Source: Scatophagus argus
Taxonomy: Eukaryota; Chordata; Actinopteri; Scatophagidae
DNA: 64,000 nt
Assembly: GCF_020382885.2 (NCBI RefSeq)
Contig: NC_058507.1
Location: 3,361,715-3,425,714 of the forward strand
Direction: 5' to 3'
Shown here: positions 1 through 13,700 of the stretch, one piece after another
Position numbering within the stretch: position 1 is the first letter of the stretch
Layout: each line of letters starts with the position of its first letter
Notes under the pieces: model-generated
Seen by the model: only the letters and a program-made list of their open reading frames with translations
Databases searched by the model: none
What the model was told of the DNA's origin: nothing
Program-made: the position numbers and the translations under genes

Positions 1-1117
1 GCAGAAAGGTACTGAGCGTACTATGGTCCAGAATAGCTGACCTCGCGTGAATCAGCAGGTGCTTAACAGGCCAATATTTTGTTTACGCTCAGTATACAGG
101 AATATTACAATTTGTAGCTTGTTTTTAAGGTTCCTTCTAGACCTGAATTAAAGGCTAATGTTATGTCAATTCAAACTGTGGAAGCAGTGCATTCCTTACA
201 GCAGTGGGCAGTACCAAAGAAAGTACAGAACAGCAGGTAGCTCACCCTCAAAATAAATTACCCACTTAAGAATGCGCTTGTGTTAGAAGTGGAAATGAAA
301 TTAGATAGGGGTTTTCTTCCCTCCGTTATCTCTGCCCCCACACACGCACACACACACACACACAAATTACAAATGCATATACAAAACCGATGCCCACACA
401 CACACACACACAAACCCACACAACCCTACATATACACAAAACCTGTCGGGGAGCAGGGAAACTCCGGCTCACATCAGTGATGATTCTCACTGAACCATAT
501 TACAGCGTGCACAAGGCTTCAGCTTGATAAAGGTAATTTCACAAGAGCAGCTCCCTCCTCCATCTGCATTGCAGATACCTGCTGTAACCAGAGACTGAGA
601 CCAGGAGCTGAGGACGGACGTGTACAGAGCTGGAAGCAAATCCTGGCAGCCATGCTGGTACACAGGAAGTGAAAAGTAAACAACTACTCTAATAGCTATT
701 GAACGTAATGCTACTTCTCTGAGTGTGGATTTTTAAGTTTAACCCTACATTTGAAGCGTTTACTCCAGACAAGGCTTCTGTGAGTTCTATCTGAAGAAAA
801 CAGGTACACAAAAGATATGCATTACTTTACTTCCAAACAGTTACGGATTATTGAACAAATGAATTAGCAGTATGGTAAAATATTAACCTTTAAAGGAATG
901 TTGCAACATTTTGGGGAATAGGCCTGTTTTTTGTTAGTAAAATGAGAAAATCTATTCTACCTGGAGGGGATTAGCAATAAGGTGAGCAGTTTTTTTGGCC
1001 CTCTTCATTCTATCCATATTCATGCTAAAATGATAATTCGTCATCTGTTTGTTGTTGTGACAAATGAACCTGTCAGTGTGTGATTAGTCATCTCTGTGAT
1101 CACAGCGAGTGTCTCAC
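1..1117. other. rab11fip5 intron 3 (partial)
   Basis: No coding signal on either strand. An interrupted CA microsatellite lies at 339-412. The rest is ordinary AT-rich intron sequence. Confidence 0.7.
339..412. repeat. interrupted (CA)n microsatellite
   Basis: Two CA tracts (about 339-364 and 395-412) separated by 30 bp of AT-rich sequence. Confidence 0.9.
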
Positions 1118-1715
1118 CTGGGTTTGCTGTGCGAGTCCTTAGATCCGAACCATCCCTTGTGTTTCTCCTCAGTGGCAGCTGGGGCTTGTTCAGACTCATC
1201 CTTGGACTGACTCTGCCCTTTCCCCGCTGACTCACTCCTGCCATAAGAGAACAAGTTCCTCTTTTGCTTTTTCCCCTGGCTTTCCGACTCCACTGCAGAG
1301 GAGGCAGCTTTGGGAAGAGCGGGCTGTCCCAACCGCACTACTTCTTCTTCGTCTGCACCCAGCATGGGGCCGCTTTGCTGCAGGGCCGCCGCTATGGCTG
1401 CCTTCTCCTCCTCGCCGGGCTTGTCGAAAGACCAGCGACGCCCATCTCCTACAGGGCCTTTAGGGAGGTCTGTGGAAGCCCGCAGGCTGAGGTTCTGTAG
1501 AGACATTGAGAGAGGCAAAGACTTCTGCAACAGTCCCAGGCCTAAAGAATTTGGAGGTTTTCCTGAGCCCGGGTCCAGGTGCTGGACTTTGTAAGCATGG
1601 CTTCCATTAACGCACACAGTGGGCTGAGGCACTGCGATGGTGATCTCTCCGGCCTCATCACCAAACTCACATTTGAGAGAGGACGACGACTTAGGCGACA
1701 AGTTTGCCGTGTGCT
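1118..1715 (-). CDS. rab11fip5: rab11fip5 coding exon 3 (CVNGSH block)
   Basis: Acceptor TGCAG ends at 1716; donor CAG|GTGAGA at 1117, phase 2. It contains the FIP1/FIP5 signature CVNGSH near residue 332 and a WFGS motif near its end, matching SSWFGL near the end of human FIP5 exon 3. Splicing continues to an exon outside the window. Confidence 0.88.
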
Positions 1716-4700
1716 CTGCAAAAACGAGGCAAGAGGAGGAGACGAGAAGAGGTGGAGAGGAGGGACACAAAAAGGAAAAATGAGAAAAGATGGACACAGG
1801 AAATCAATGACTTTAGTGAATAAAATCTACAGGCAGCTTTTACCTCAGAATTTAGATAGTGTGAACTGTTGCTCTGAGCTTCAGAATGCAACTTCAGAGT
1901 GCAAGCAGGTGCTAAACAATGTAGATGGCACTCAGAGGAGCGCAAGCCTCCATAAAGTCTATACAGCTGTCAAAATATAGCAGTTCCACTTGTGGGATTT
2001 TCACTTGAAGTTAATTAATTCTTCACAGGCACATTATCAACTTGCTTCACAACAAGAGACGTTCACATTTCATGACTTTACATTAACCCTTTTGGTATTT
2101 AGCTGATTACACAACACTGTGGCGTTAGAGCAGAATGATTTAGTGTTTTCACTATACTAATGTTATGATATTAAAAATTCCATGATGAAAAGTGGAACTT
2201 GTGCAAACTGATAAATACATTTTGGGAAGAAATCTGGAGAGCCACAAAATCTCCATGTGAATATTTTGTCACAACATGATTATATGGATAATTAACACTA
2301 ATACCAGACTGTCTCTAAGCCCTGCGTGATGTTAAGACTATACAGGTTTGGAAATAGGGGCTCCATTATTTTTTTCTTTGTTTGTTTTTATTGAGCTAGT
2401 GGTCTCTTCTTCTGCGAAGGGTTCATTATAATGTCTCATCAAATGAGGGGGATCCTCATTTGAGCCTTTAAGGAAGGGTTCAACATTTTGCAAAATAAAC
2501 CGCTTTTTTGCAAAACTTAGAGGACATAGCTACTGTTCTTATATCTGTATGTTAGACGATGGCAGCAGACGATTAGTTTAGCTTAGCATTAAGGCTGGAA
2601 AAGAAAAAACTATGAAGAGTTTTTATTTTTTTTTATATATCTATTTTATACTGAAAACATCTTAAGCATGTACAAACTGAAAAGTTTCAGCTTGACAATC
2701 ATCCATCCATCCATTTCATCTGTAATGGAGCTTCCTTTTTAGGCCTGATAGCAGCTTCATAAACAAGAAGAAAAACAAAACCTCTCAAAGCCCTTCTGCA
2801 AGTCAGAGGTGTCAGCTGGTGTGCAAGACATTTGAGGAAGTGGTTTGTTTTGGATTATTCCACACATTTCACATTAATCACCATGATGATTACACTATCC
2901 TGCAAGTTATGCAATAAAAATTTATAGTGGTGGTACCAGAGCTGAAACTATTAATCAATCAAGAGAGAAATAGTCAACAATTACTTTGAAAGTGGATTAC
3001 ATTTTTCAAGCAAAAATAAATAAATAAAAAGCCTAAAGATCCTCTGATCCAGGCTTTCCTCACATCAGACCATTTGCACCTTTTTCTTACCACAATTCAT
3101 AAACTGGATATCTTAAAGACAACTTTTAAAACAAGACATCTTAAGATGTCACTTTGAACATTTTAAAAACTCAGAACTGACTAATTAATCAAAAGATTAT
3201 AGTCAGATTCATCAACAATAAAAGCAATTGTTGGATGCAATCCTGGTTTAGTTGATAGGTTTTTTTTGTTGTTGTAAATCATAGCAGGATTGTCCCACAA
3301 GGTGGAAACCTGAACCTATCCATGATGATTAGAAAGAAAAGGATGACTGTGAAACTGAAAATGATCTAAATATGAATTCTAACAGTTAGATGTTCTTCCC
3401 TAAATCATGAGACGGCGTCTTCACTGGTCTTTCTCACCTGGGCTGTTATCAACTGTCAGGTTGCTGCTGTTACTGGGGGAGTTGGAGAGGTCAGAGACCA
3501 CCACGCTGATGCCAGCCGTGGGACTGAGACTCCCACCCCGAGATGAAGACTCGCTGCTCTCTGAGCCGAGTGATGTGCTGGAACGAGTGTCCGATGACTT
3601 CCTCAGCTTCCCTCTCAGGAAAAAGGTCCTCATCTTGCTGCGCCGGACCTCGCCCCCCTCGTCATCCTCGTAATCCTCCTCCCCGCCTCCATCACTCGGC
3701 AGGCGATGTCGCATCCGACAAACGGATCCGTAACCACCTGGTAGGACGGCTGATGAGGAGTCCTCATCACTGGATCTCCTCTTGGCCCTCATGCGCTCTT
3801 TCAGTTTGCTGAAGGTGGAGGAGGTCTTGTCCTTCATGACGAGGTCGTACATGCTGGCCGTCAAGTTGTTCCAGGTGAACTGGACGGTGACTTGAATGTC
3901 TCCTCGTTCCTTCTCCTTCTTCCCTGTCTTCGAGTTGAGCCTGTACCACCTACAGCACAGAAAAAGCCATTCAAATGAGATTTAAAGACACACTGCGTAT
4001 GTCATTTAGCAGTGAAACAATTAGTTAGTTTGTCATTTATCAAGCAAAAATGCAGAACAATTGTCGGCTCCACTTTCTCAAACACGACGATTTGTTACTT
4101 TTCTGTTTTACAGCATTATATATCTTGTCTTTGTCTAATGTCTTCGTGTTATGAACTGTTAGATCAGTGTGTCAATGCCAAGTAACACAGGGGCAATCAA
4201 AAGAAATATTAAATGGGAATATATTTAACTCCATTGTGATTTAAAAAATGATAATAAAGAAAACACATAATAAATAATTAAATATAACCGAACAGATGTC
4301 AAAGTAAGATTTTGGAAACATGGCAGTATGCTCAGTTGAGTTGGAGAGTGGAAAAAAATATTAAATCCAAATCACACGCACACATAAAAGAATTTATTAC
4401 AAGGTGTACTAACAAATTACCACCTTAACACTTGTCTGAGTCACTAATCAGTTCAGCACTGAGTGAAATAATGTGAACGACTGTACTGGTATTACAAATG
4501 GGGTTAATCTGTCCTCACACATGGTAAGAGTGTGTATCCCACTAATGCCACAAGGCCAAGACAATACCTATACCTTGGGCAGGCCTCTTGTTTTTGGTAA
4601 GAAAGAACAATGAAGTAAAATGAGTGTCCTACATAAATACAACAAGCAATGACTGAAAAACAAACTGTAAATTCCTTCACTGGACGAGAACAGAGGAGCA

Positions 4701-7700
4701 GTTCTTAGAAATGCTGCCTACCCTTGGGTGTAACAGCGCCAACAAGTTCGCCACACCATGACTCATGGGAAAGTCTCATCTGGTCTGCTGTGATCGATTT
4801 TTAAAAAAAGTATGACTAAGAAAAAATCCCCCAGGTAACACATGTTTCTGACACTTGGTGCTGCCAAAGGTAAGTTATCAGCACAGGGAGGAAGACTGAA
4901 TACCAAGAGCTGCTTTTATTTTTTCACTTCCTGTGCTGCTGAGCTATTTTCACCACACACCTCTACCGCAGTGGCTTTCTCTGTTGTTCATTGTATTACT
5001 GAAAAACTATTTAGGAAACACATTAAAAGTCATAGAAAAAGACCAAAGGCAAAACACCAAATTCATGCTATATTAGATCCCACTAAAATCTGATAAATGT
5101 GCAAATGCAGGCATGTTTGCCAGACCCAAATAGTCGAAATAGAGTTAAAATGAAAACTTTAAACAAATGAACAAAATTAACTGCAGTTACATGTAGATAA
5201 CTCTGTAATCATTTTATGTGACTGTGACAGTCTAAAAAGAAGAATTTCTAGCATAATGAATTCAGTCAGATTCACAAATATAAAACAGGATGTCAGACTG
5301 GAATAAGGGGTTGATAAAATAACCCAAATGCTGCTTCTTGAACAACTAAAATGTCCCTGGTCTGTTGAGTCAACAAGAAAATCTAAATGTCATGCTCTGG
5401 AAAGTCAAATGTGCAGCCAAACAAAGTTGCAAGAATGGAGGTTTAGACATCAAAAGTGAAATATGAAAGAAAAGCGAGACTACAGCAAACCCACTGATGT
5501 GTGATCTGAAGGAGGAACCTTTACTGTTATCTTAGAAACCAGACATACCAAACACACATTATGACAATGCAAAAACTCAGTGAGGCACAAAACTTGGCAG
5601 TCAGTTCCATTATCATAGTGTAGCAGCTTGTGAGAACAGTATTTGGACAGTCATGGGAGAATGTCACACAAAAGCAAAAAAGTATTTAAATCCTTGTACC
5701 TTTGAAGGTTTGAAATCAATCCACCAATCCCAATGATTCACTGGCAGAGAAATATTAGCTTTCAGCTGAAAAACACAGAAAGTAGTATGCCCAGAATTAA
5801 CCTGCCTGTTAACAGCTATTCGTATTTAACATCTGTGTTAGCAAGCTATGCAACATTACCCAGTCCTTCTTTTGGTTACAAATGTATGTAAATCAGCACC
5901 AATCTGCTGTTAGCATTAGTTATACTGACGTTAGCGGGTAGCCTGTTAGCTAGCAAGTGAAAAACTTATGCATTGATTTGAACTGCCAAAATTTTCAACA
6001 ATGTGGGAAAACATGTTTTCATAAATGTAAAAAAAGATCCACATACAATAATAAAACTGATTTCAAAAGTATGAACTATGCATTAGACCAATAATGTCGA
6101 ACAACAACTTTTTCAGCTTGCTCAGTCATTATTGTTATAATATTAAGTTTAGAACAATAAGATGACAGGATCATCTAAATAAAATGTATGATAATAGCGA
6201 TTTTCTGCTAAGCCCTACATTAGTTAGCATTAGCATGTTATGATACATAGCCTACAGTTTGCATCAAATGTTTGGCTTGACAATACATGCTAACATTCCA
6301 GCATGGTAACACGTTACTGTTAGCATGCTGCTAACATCATAATGTTAGCATGCTAAACTTGAAAAACTGTTGATGGTCCTGGATGAAAATTCAGAAGTCA
6401 GCCAAAGTATTTAAGATGTATCCTGTGGGGATAACCTTCTAAATTTTATCATTCAAAATGTCAAGGCTGCTAGCATGACTAAAAACACTGGCCTAGTACA
6501 AATTTAAAATGAACGAAAGAAGTATAACAAAAATTACTGAAACACTAAATATTTTAAACTAATTGTGGTCTGGCTGTCAGATATTTAATAAAAGGCCTTA
6601 CAATAATCTAAACCCAGTGCCCTTATTTCCAGGTCATGTTCAGTTCCAACATGAAGCTCTTTGATTACAGGAAAGTTCCCTGCTCCAGCAAAACACTGGT
6701 GTAATTGTAGGCTGGAGAAAGCAAAAAAAAAAACAAACCCACAAGGCTTGTTATGTATTCATCATCATCCTGCCACTGACCTCAAGTTCAGCCCTGAAAA
6801 ACGTGGTAACACCCAAGAAGAATGCCAGTCACAACAATTACCTAACAGAAAAACTCCTTCCAGTACAACTCTAAGAATCACAAATAACAAGCAGAAGAGA
6901 GAGGAATGCTGCTGCTTTTTATAGCACCACGAGAACAACAAACATCACATCTCACATAAACAGAAAACAGTGGAAACCTGCCATATGAAGCAGACACAGG
7001 AAATGTAAGATGTTTTCGTTAAATAATCCAATTATCATCCACAGACATTAAAAAGATGTAGGTACAAGTGACACTCCCTTCAGAGGGTATAGAAGGTATT
7101 TACTTTGCATTTCTTTCAATCAAATTCTGTTATCAGATTATCAGACAACATATAAACAAAGAAAATTCCTGAGCTCTGAACCTGCCTGTCTGCTTTTATA
7201 TATATGGAGGCCTCAACAAAACACAAAAATTTTTGAGTAGGCTCTTGCTCATGTGTCTAAAACTGTATAACAGTGCTGTTACGTCAAATGCCTGTTAGGT
7301 GTGGACTCAAGTTTCACATCGATCCTCCAACAATAGTATCGGTCCTCCAGATTGGACAGCCAACTCCCTGTAGCCAAGGTGGGGTTCACATTCCAAACGC
7401 AGGACCAGGGAGCTATGAGGGTTTTATTTTGCAAATCTACAACTACTACTACCGTAATCAACCATCAGCCATGCAAGGATTGTGATTTATTCATGGACAA
7501 AGTTGCCCTCCTAGCCACTGCTTTTTATGTTTGGGGTAGATCGTGGAGCAAAAACTTGTAAATTTGTGACTTATTTACATTTATGTGAGAAGATTTTGGT
7601 ATTTAGTTGACTTGGGCAGACTGAATTACAATACAACAGTAAAATACCTTCTGCTGACCACAAACATGTTAAAAGCTATTTTAGTGACATACAAATCATC

Positions 7701-10700
7701 TTGTGTTTTTGAACACAATGCAAAAAAGCTAATGGTCTATTTATGTGGATGCACCTGCACTGGTTCACCATGTGACTTACGAAAAAGCCCTGACAACAAC
7801 AAATCTACACATAAGTAAAAGGACATGAGATTTAAATACAGAAACTGCAACACAGACAAAAAGAGCAGCCTACATTTTGAAGCCCACATCCTCAGGCAGG
7901 GCACACTCTGTTCCTGAAGAGGACTCATTTTCCCAAAAGCATCAACCCACACAGACGCCTGTGTAGTTCAGTAAGGCCACTGTGCTGATGTTATGAAGAA
8001 TTTTTGGTTACAGTCTTCATAACTAAATGTTCTGCATTTTTTTTGGAATCCGTGGGAGTCTACACAAATTTCATTTTTTATAACAGTCTCATTCCTGAGC
8101 TGCAGAGCATAACTGCATATCTGCTTCCCCATCTTGCAAAAACAGGAAATCACAACACTCCACCCCATCCCAGCATGACACCATCTCCTCATCTTCCTCT
8201 CTCTAATCCACTGAGGAGTAGATAGGAAATTTTCTCTTGCAGGAGCTACCATCTTATTCCAGGCCTCAGCTTACATTGTCTTCCATGGAACAAGTCAATT
8301 CCGAGAAACCACCCTTCACGGCAGGACAGGGCTGAAATTACAAGACAAGTAGGCTATCAACCTATTTTATCCCACATGCACTCAGTCTCAGTGGGGCACT
8401 GTGAGCCTCGGTGGTATCAGAGCCAGACAGAAGAGACTCTGAAATAAAACTGATGCCAAGGGCACAGGATCTGTGTCAACTGTGGAACTTAGCATATTGG
8501 TATTTAAGGTCGTATTGCTCAGAGGAACCTCTTGTTGTGAGGCTCAAAGTTGTTGTTTCAGAGAACAATCTCTCACCAACAGCGTTTGCTGCAAATAGGG
8601 TTGGCAAACTGACAATTTTAAAATGTGTCTGATCTTGAAGGGGTCCACAATCCATTCTTCTTCTTCGCAGAGATCATGGGATTTAATGTCCTCTTATTTC
8701 TGTTTTTTAACTTCACATTGACTAGCAGTTTTGTGCTACATGAACAAACCAACAGAATGAGGTACCCAACTACACAGCTATGCTGATTAAAGGAATTATT
8801 TCACGTGGCTGTTCCTCGGGTGATGTATTGTAAATAATGCGACTAGAGTTGTAGCTATCAGCATGAGGAGCCTGTGAACTCTTTAAGTCAATGTTGTGTT
8901 TTAATTATGCCAGTGGAGAAATTCATAGGCTATTTCAAGTCTAGAGTCTACAGGGCATTTCAAAATTACAAAAAACCCCACCAAAATTTAGATTGTGATT
9001 CAGTAGACTGTGACATTATTTGTTTGACCGAATTTCCCACCCCAAAAGTAGCAGGCAGGCCGCGAGACTCGGACCACATTCCACATCTGGATGCGATGAG
9101 CTCTTACCTCACCACCAGCTTCCCTACATACTTCAACACAACTGAGTATTGTATTCTCAAACCGTAACTCTTGACGGTCCACATTAGGAATGTGATAGAA
9201 AAACAAGAAAATGGTTTGAAAAGCAAGCAGATGATTTCTTGAGCTTACCAAATAATTATGTCACAGAGACATGAACAGACCAAGCTTGTTAGCCGGGATC
9301 ATAAAACAAATTCAGTCTCAAGAAAGCACCACATGAAAAATAAATACTTGCATACATGAAAATCAAAATATTAAGTAACAGTGAAAATGAGCCAGTAAGC
9401 AAAAGTAGATCACAGCATGCAAACAAGAGGAGTCCCATCTGCCTGCTTACAAAGGCTGCAGCAAATAATACAACTTTCAAATAAGTTCTACCACAGTGTG
9501 CTGTTAGGTCATCTTGTGTGAAGTTTAAGGACAATTCCTGCATTACAAGGGATTCCAGATAACGTGGAGTTCAGATGCTACCTTCTAACTATATGTGAGA
9601 CTGTATGCACTGTGGGTTGGCTCTACGTGAGCAGACATTACTCCTTTGAATAATGTGTACGGTCTTTAGGCGATTTATGTCCAACAACCAATGCTAAATC
9701 TCTTAAATAACAACTAACAGTTTAAGGAAATATTTATGATGTTTGAAGTGAGAGCTTCAATGGAGGCCTTGAGCTATTGGGCTGCTAGTGGCATTTTTCT
9801 TAATGTACAACTTCACCCTCTCAACACAATTCAAGACACTTAATCTTGATGCCGATATTGAATGGAGACTGGTCAATTCATCACTGATACTTAACTAGCA
9901 AACAAGCTGGCATTTTATAAACTCAAACGTCCTTACTTTCTCTAACACTATCAAGATGAATTTGCCCATTTAATCAAGTCCAGTGGTTAAAAACAGCACA
10001 GCTTCATATATAAGATTTTTGAAGAAGAGATTTCTTCTGTGACTGATGGATTCACCACTGAGATTTTTTTATACCCTTGAGCATGACTTACGTAGTTATC
10101 ACTCATTTATTTTATGCTTTAAAAGCAAAGACAACAAGAAAATGGCGGTTTGAGATTATGATTCATTTTAGAAATAAAATTAGCATTAAAAATTGAGGCA
10201 TTAAGGAGTTGAAGTGTCAAAAACTAATCCTATAAGGTACATAATTTTAAGTGGGTTTGGAATTAACTAAAGAAAGATGAATCGTTATTTTGCAGCATTA
10301 ACAGTCAGATAAAATGTTTATTTTATTAGCTAAAACTCATTGTCCTGCACACACTTTGGCAGGTTTGCTTACATTAGCATGCTGCCAAATTACCTCGCAA
10401 AGAGTGCTGTGTGAAACGAGTACCAACAGGAACTAAAGAGAAGACCATTTAGGCTGCTGCGTCACAATGACCTAGATCTGGAAACAACTCTGCCTCTTCT
10501 CGCTCTTCTCTGCTAATAACATTGATAAAATGTACTTTATATTTCATGCATCCTCTTGTCTGTACCTCCATGATGATGATGCCAGACAGGCTCACAGGAG
10601 GATGTGTGATGCAGCTACACAGAAATATGAATAAAATGCAGGTTGCTGCCTATAGGATGTTTTTCAAGTTAATCTGATAAATCACCACACAAATGTTTTC

Positions 10701-13700
10701 TACTAGCTGAGGCACATTTATCGAGGATGACTTGTCACACTGTTATGTAACTGTAATGTCCATTAGATGACAGTAAACTCTCTCTCTCGGCAGCAGAGGA
10801 TTTTTCTGGATGTTCATCACACACACACTCACATATAAAGACTTTCTGCTTCACTCAGCAGATGGATGTTCAGTTCTCAGGCCTATGCTAACACTCAGGT
10901 CTGAAACAGCATCAGAGCTTTGCCTTCTGCAGATACAAAACATGACAGGGTGTGAAACTGAGACTGCAGTAGATTGGAAAGAAGTGGTTGGAAAGCGGCA
11001 AATTATTTCACATCTAAATCACATGTCAGCGCAGCATGATGTGATGAAAAATATCTGGTGTGCAGAAAAGTAGAGTTGAAATTTTAAATTCCCCTCTTGG
11101 GAAGAAACATGATTATTAGGGGAAAGTGTGTCTGACAAGCTCAATGTTCTGCAAAAGCATCACAAATTAGATTTTTGCTAATATTGCAGGCTACATGCTA
11201 GATGTTGCCCATAGGGTGTTGATCGGGCAGTGTTTTTGTGACTTCCTCCTGACAGACCCTGCAGGGGAATTCACCCAACGCCCACCTTTCCAAGAATCTG
11301 CTCAACGCCTACAGCTCAACATGCAAGTACATCACAGCCACTGCATACTCCCATGCTGCCCATTGGAGGCCAGCTGTTCTGCCTGTTCTGGTTATTGAGC
11401 TGCTCTCGTTACCAGACTAAACTGTACTCTAATATATACTTAAAACATTGGTTATTTAGCTTTTCTCTCTGTTCTAGTAACAAAAAGGTAGCTAGAGAGA
11501 ATCCAGAAAACTGGTTGGTGTTTAATACTGGATTTTGTGCCTCACTGTAGGACTGTAACTTGTTTAGTAGGTAAAATGTCAGTTATTTTAACTTTTTTGA
11601 AAGCTAAAATAGTAAATTTACAGCCAGCGACCATCTTTCTTGTGAGTTGAAATGGCAACTGATACTAGCATTTTTCATTAGCTGTAGCTAGCTAGCTATT
11701 TAAGCTAATGGTATTTCAAGCTCACTTGTTTTGAAAGAAATTTTTGTTAAAGCGGTCTTAAATATGCCACATAGATACACAAGTGCATACACAATATCTT
11801 GCTAAAAACTGAGGCTAACCTAAAATGTCCAGTGCAAAAAAAAAATAGTAACATGGAAACAGTGGGTAACAGTATTGTTTTTGTATGGCAGCACATCACT
11901 AATTAGCTTGAACGAAACAGGTAAGAATAAAGAAAGACCTGACTTTTATTATGTTCTAACATAACCCTGTTAGCTTCCAGGTTGTGTATTTTCAAAGAGT
12001 ATGCTTTCACTTTTATCACCTTCAGGATGAGGACTAAAAGCGCATGGCAGAAGTAAAGCTATCACAGGTAACAATGCTAGGGTCTACCTGTCTCCACTTG
12101 TTTCTTCATCACCTGGTCATCCCAGAATAACCTCTCCAACATAACTCCTCCTAAAATTAAACTTCATCCTTCACTTCCACTGACTGTGACTGGAACACAA
12201 TGATTCAGAAGCACACTCTATGGAAACTGGTGAAACCTAGAGGGAATAAAACAAGTCAGAGGTTCAGGAGAAGAGAGCCATTTTGACCTGCTGTATCTCC
12301 ATTTGCTGTAATGTACGACCACGAGCATTACATCACTGTGAAGCCCTCACCTGCTCTAAAGGGCTTCATAAATATTACAAACTGTAATGTGAAGGAGTCT
12401 TGGCACATTCCTCAGTCCTCCGCAATACTAAACATGAAACTGAAATCACTGGAACAAAGGTGCATTTTTTATGTTTTGAAATAAAATATCATGTGGCCAT
12501 CAGTCCATAACATGACTTTTGCTGTTGGTTTGTTTGTGTTGAGCTGAACTGGTTTTAAAAGTGTCTTCCATCTCACCCGAGCAGTTTACTTATCGCAAGT
12601 ATTTATTCTAGACCGCTAGACTTGACCGCCGCCATTGATCACCATGCAAATAAAGCTCACCTTTAAAAAAAAAAGACAACTTTGAATGAACCCATGATTA
12701 CTCTATCATGAGAACCTGAAGATAGCACCACTTTGCTTTTAAGGGTGTTCCCTCGGAACAGCACAGAAATTACAAACTATCCTGAGGGGAAAACATACAT
12801 GTGTACAGTAACACTGCAAAACTGTGCAGTCATGTGCTGTTGTGAGTCAGTCTACATCTAACCATGTAAAGAGATAAGTCAATCATGATAAATCAGTCCT
12901 TAATATATTTCCAGTTCCAGTTACTGTCAAATATTTCTTGATATAAATCAGAATTTTGTTAATTTTACATTTGATTTAGGCAAAGTTCACGGACAGCTGT
13001 TTGTACACCGTGCTAGTAATGGTACACAAACTCAGGTGTCAAAGCCTTAACAAGTTCAGCTTAGTGACAACAATGCAATAAGAGCATTCTTAAGTTTATA
13101 CAGTGTTGAACTTGAAGGGGAACTGAAGCAATTTTACACATCAAAGTCTGTTTACAGTCGTCAGGTGAACTAATGCATATGCTTGAAAAAGTTGTTTAAA
13201 GCCTCTTGTGGCTCCCGAAGCAACTGTCTTAACTCTAATAAACTGCCTCAAGTGATGTCACCTCAGTCAGCTTTGGTTGGTCCAAGGCCTCAGGAAGTGC
13301 GCTGGGCTTCAAAGCCGATTTGACACTGTGGCTAAACCGTGTAATACAACAGAACACGATGCATGAAGGCCCAAAAACACTTTTTCATCGCAAGTCCCAC
13401 AAAATGACTCATTTCACTGTCAGAATTTGATCGATTTGATCCAATAACATTTGGAAAGTCTGGAACAGCCACACAGGTAAATCATTTTATCCCCATTCAA
13501 GTTAGAGGGAGGCTAAACAGGAAGTTAGCAGCTCAACTGGCAGAAGTCTCAAGAGGCTCTACAGACCCTTTTGCGCATTGGCTATGCAGAATGTGTATCT
13601 GTGCAACTTTATACCCAGGAGGCCTAACATTTTTTGGCGTGCAGGAGCCTTCATCTTTAATATTTTATGCTGTATCGTATAGCACAATAACAACCATTTC

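Larger units (their letters stand above)
1716..3437. other. rab11fip5 intron 2
   Basis: No coding exon seen. It carries a TTAGCTTAGC-type interspersed repeat (about 2465-2660) and a GCTGAAAC-type MITE-like copy (2938-3244). Confidence 0.75.

Noticed and set aside
13120-13600. Possible decayed repeat in rab11fip5 intron 1
   Set aside because: Some phrases feel familiar from other fish sequences, but I cannot define ends or a second copy in the window.
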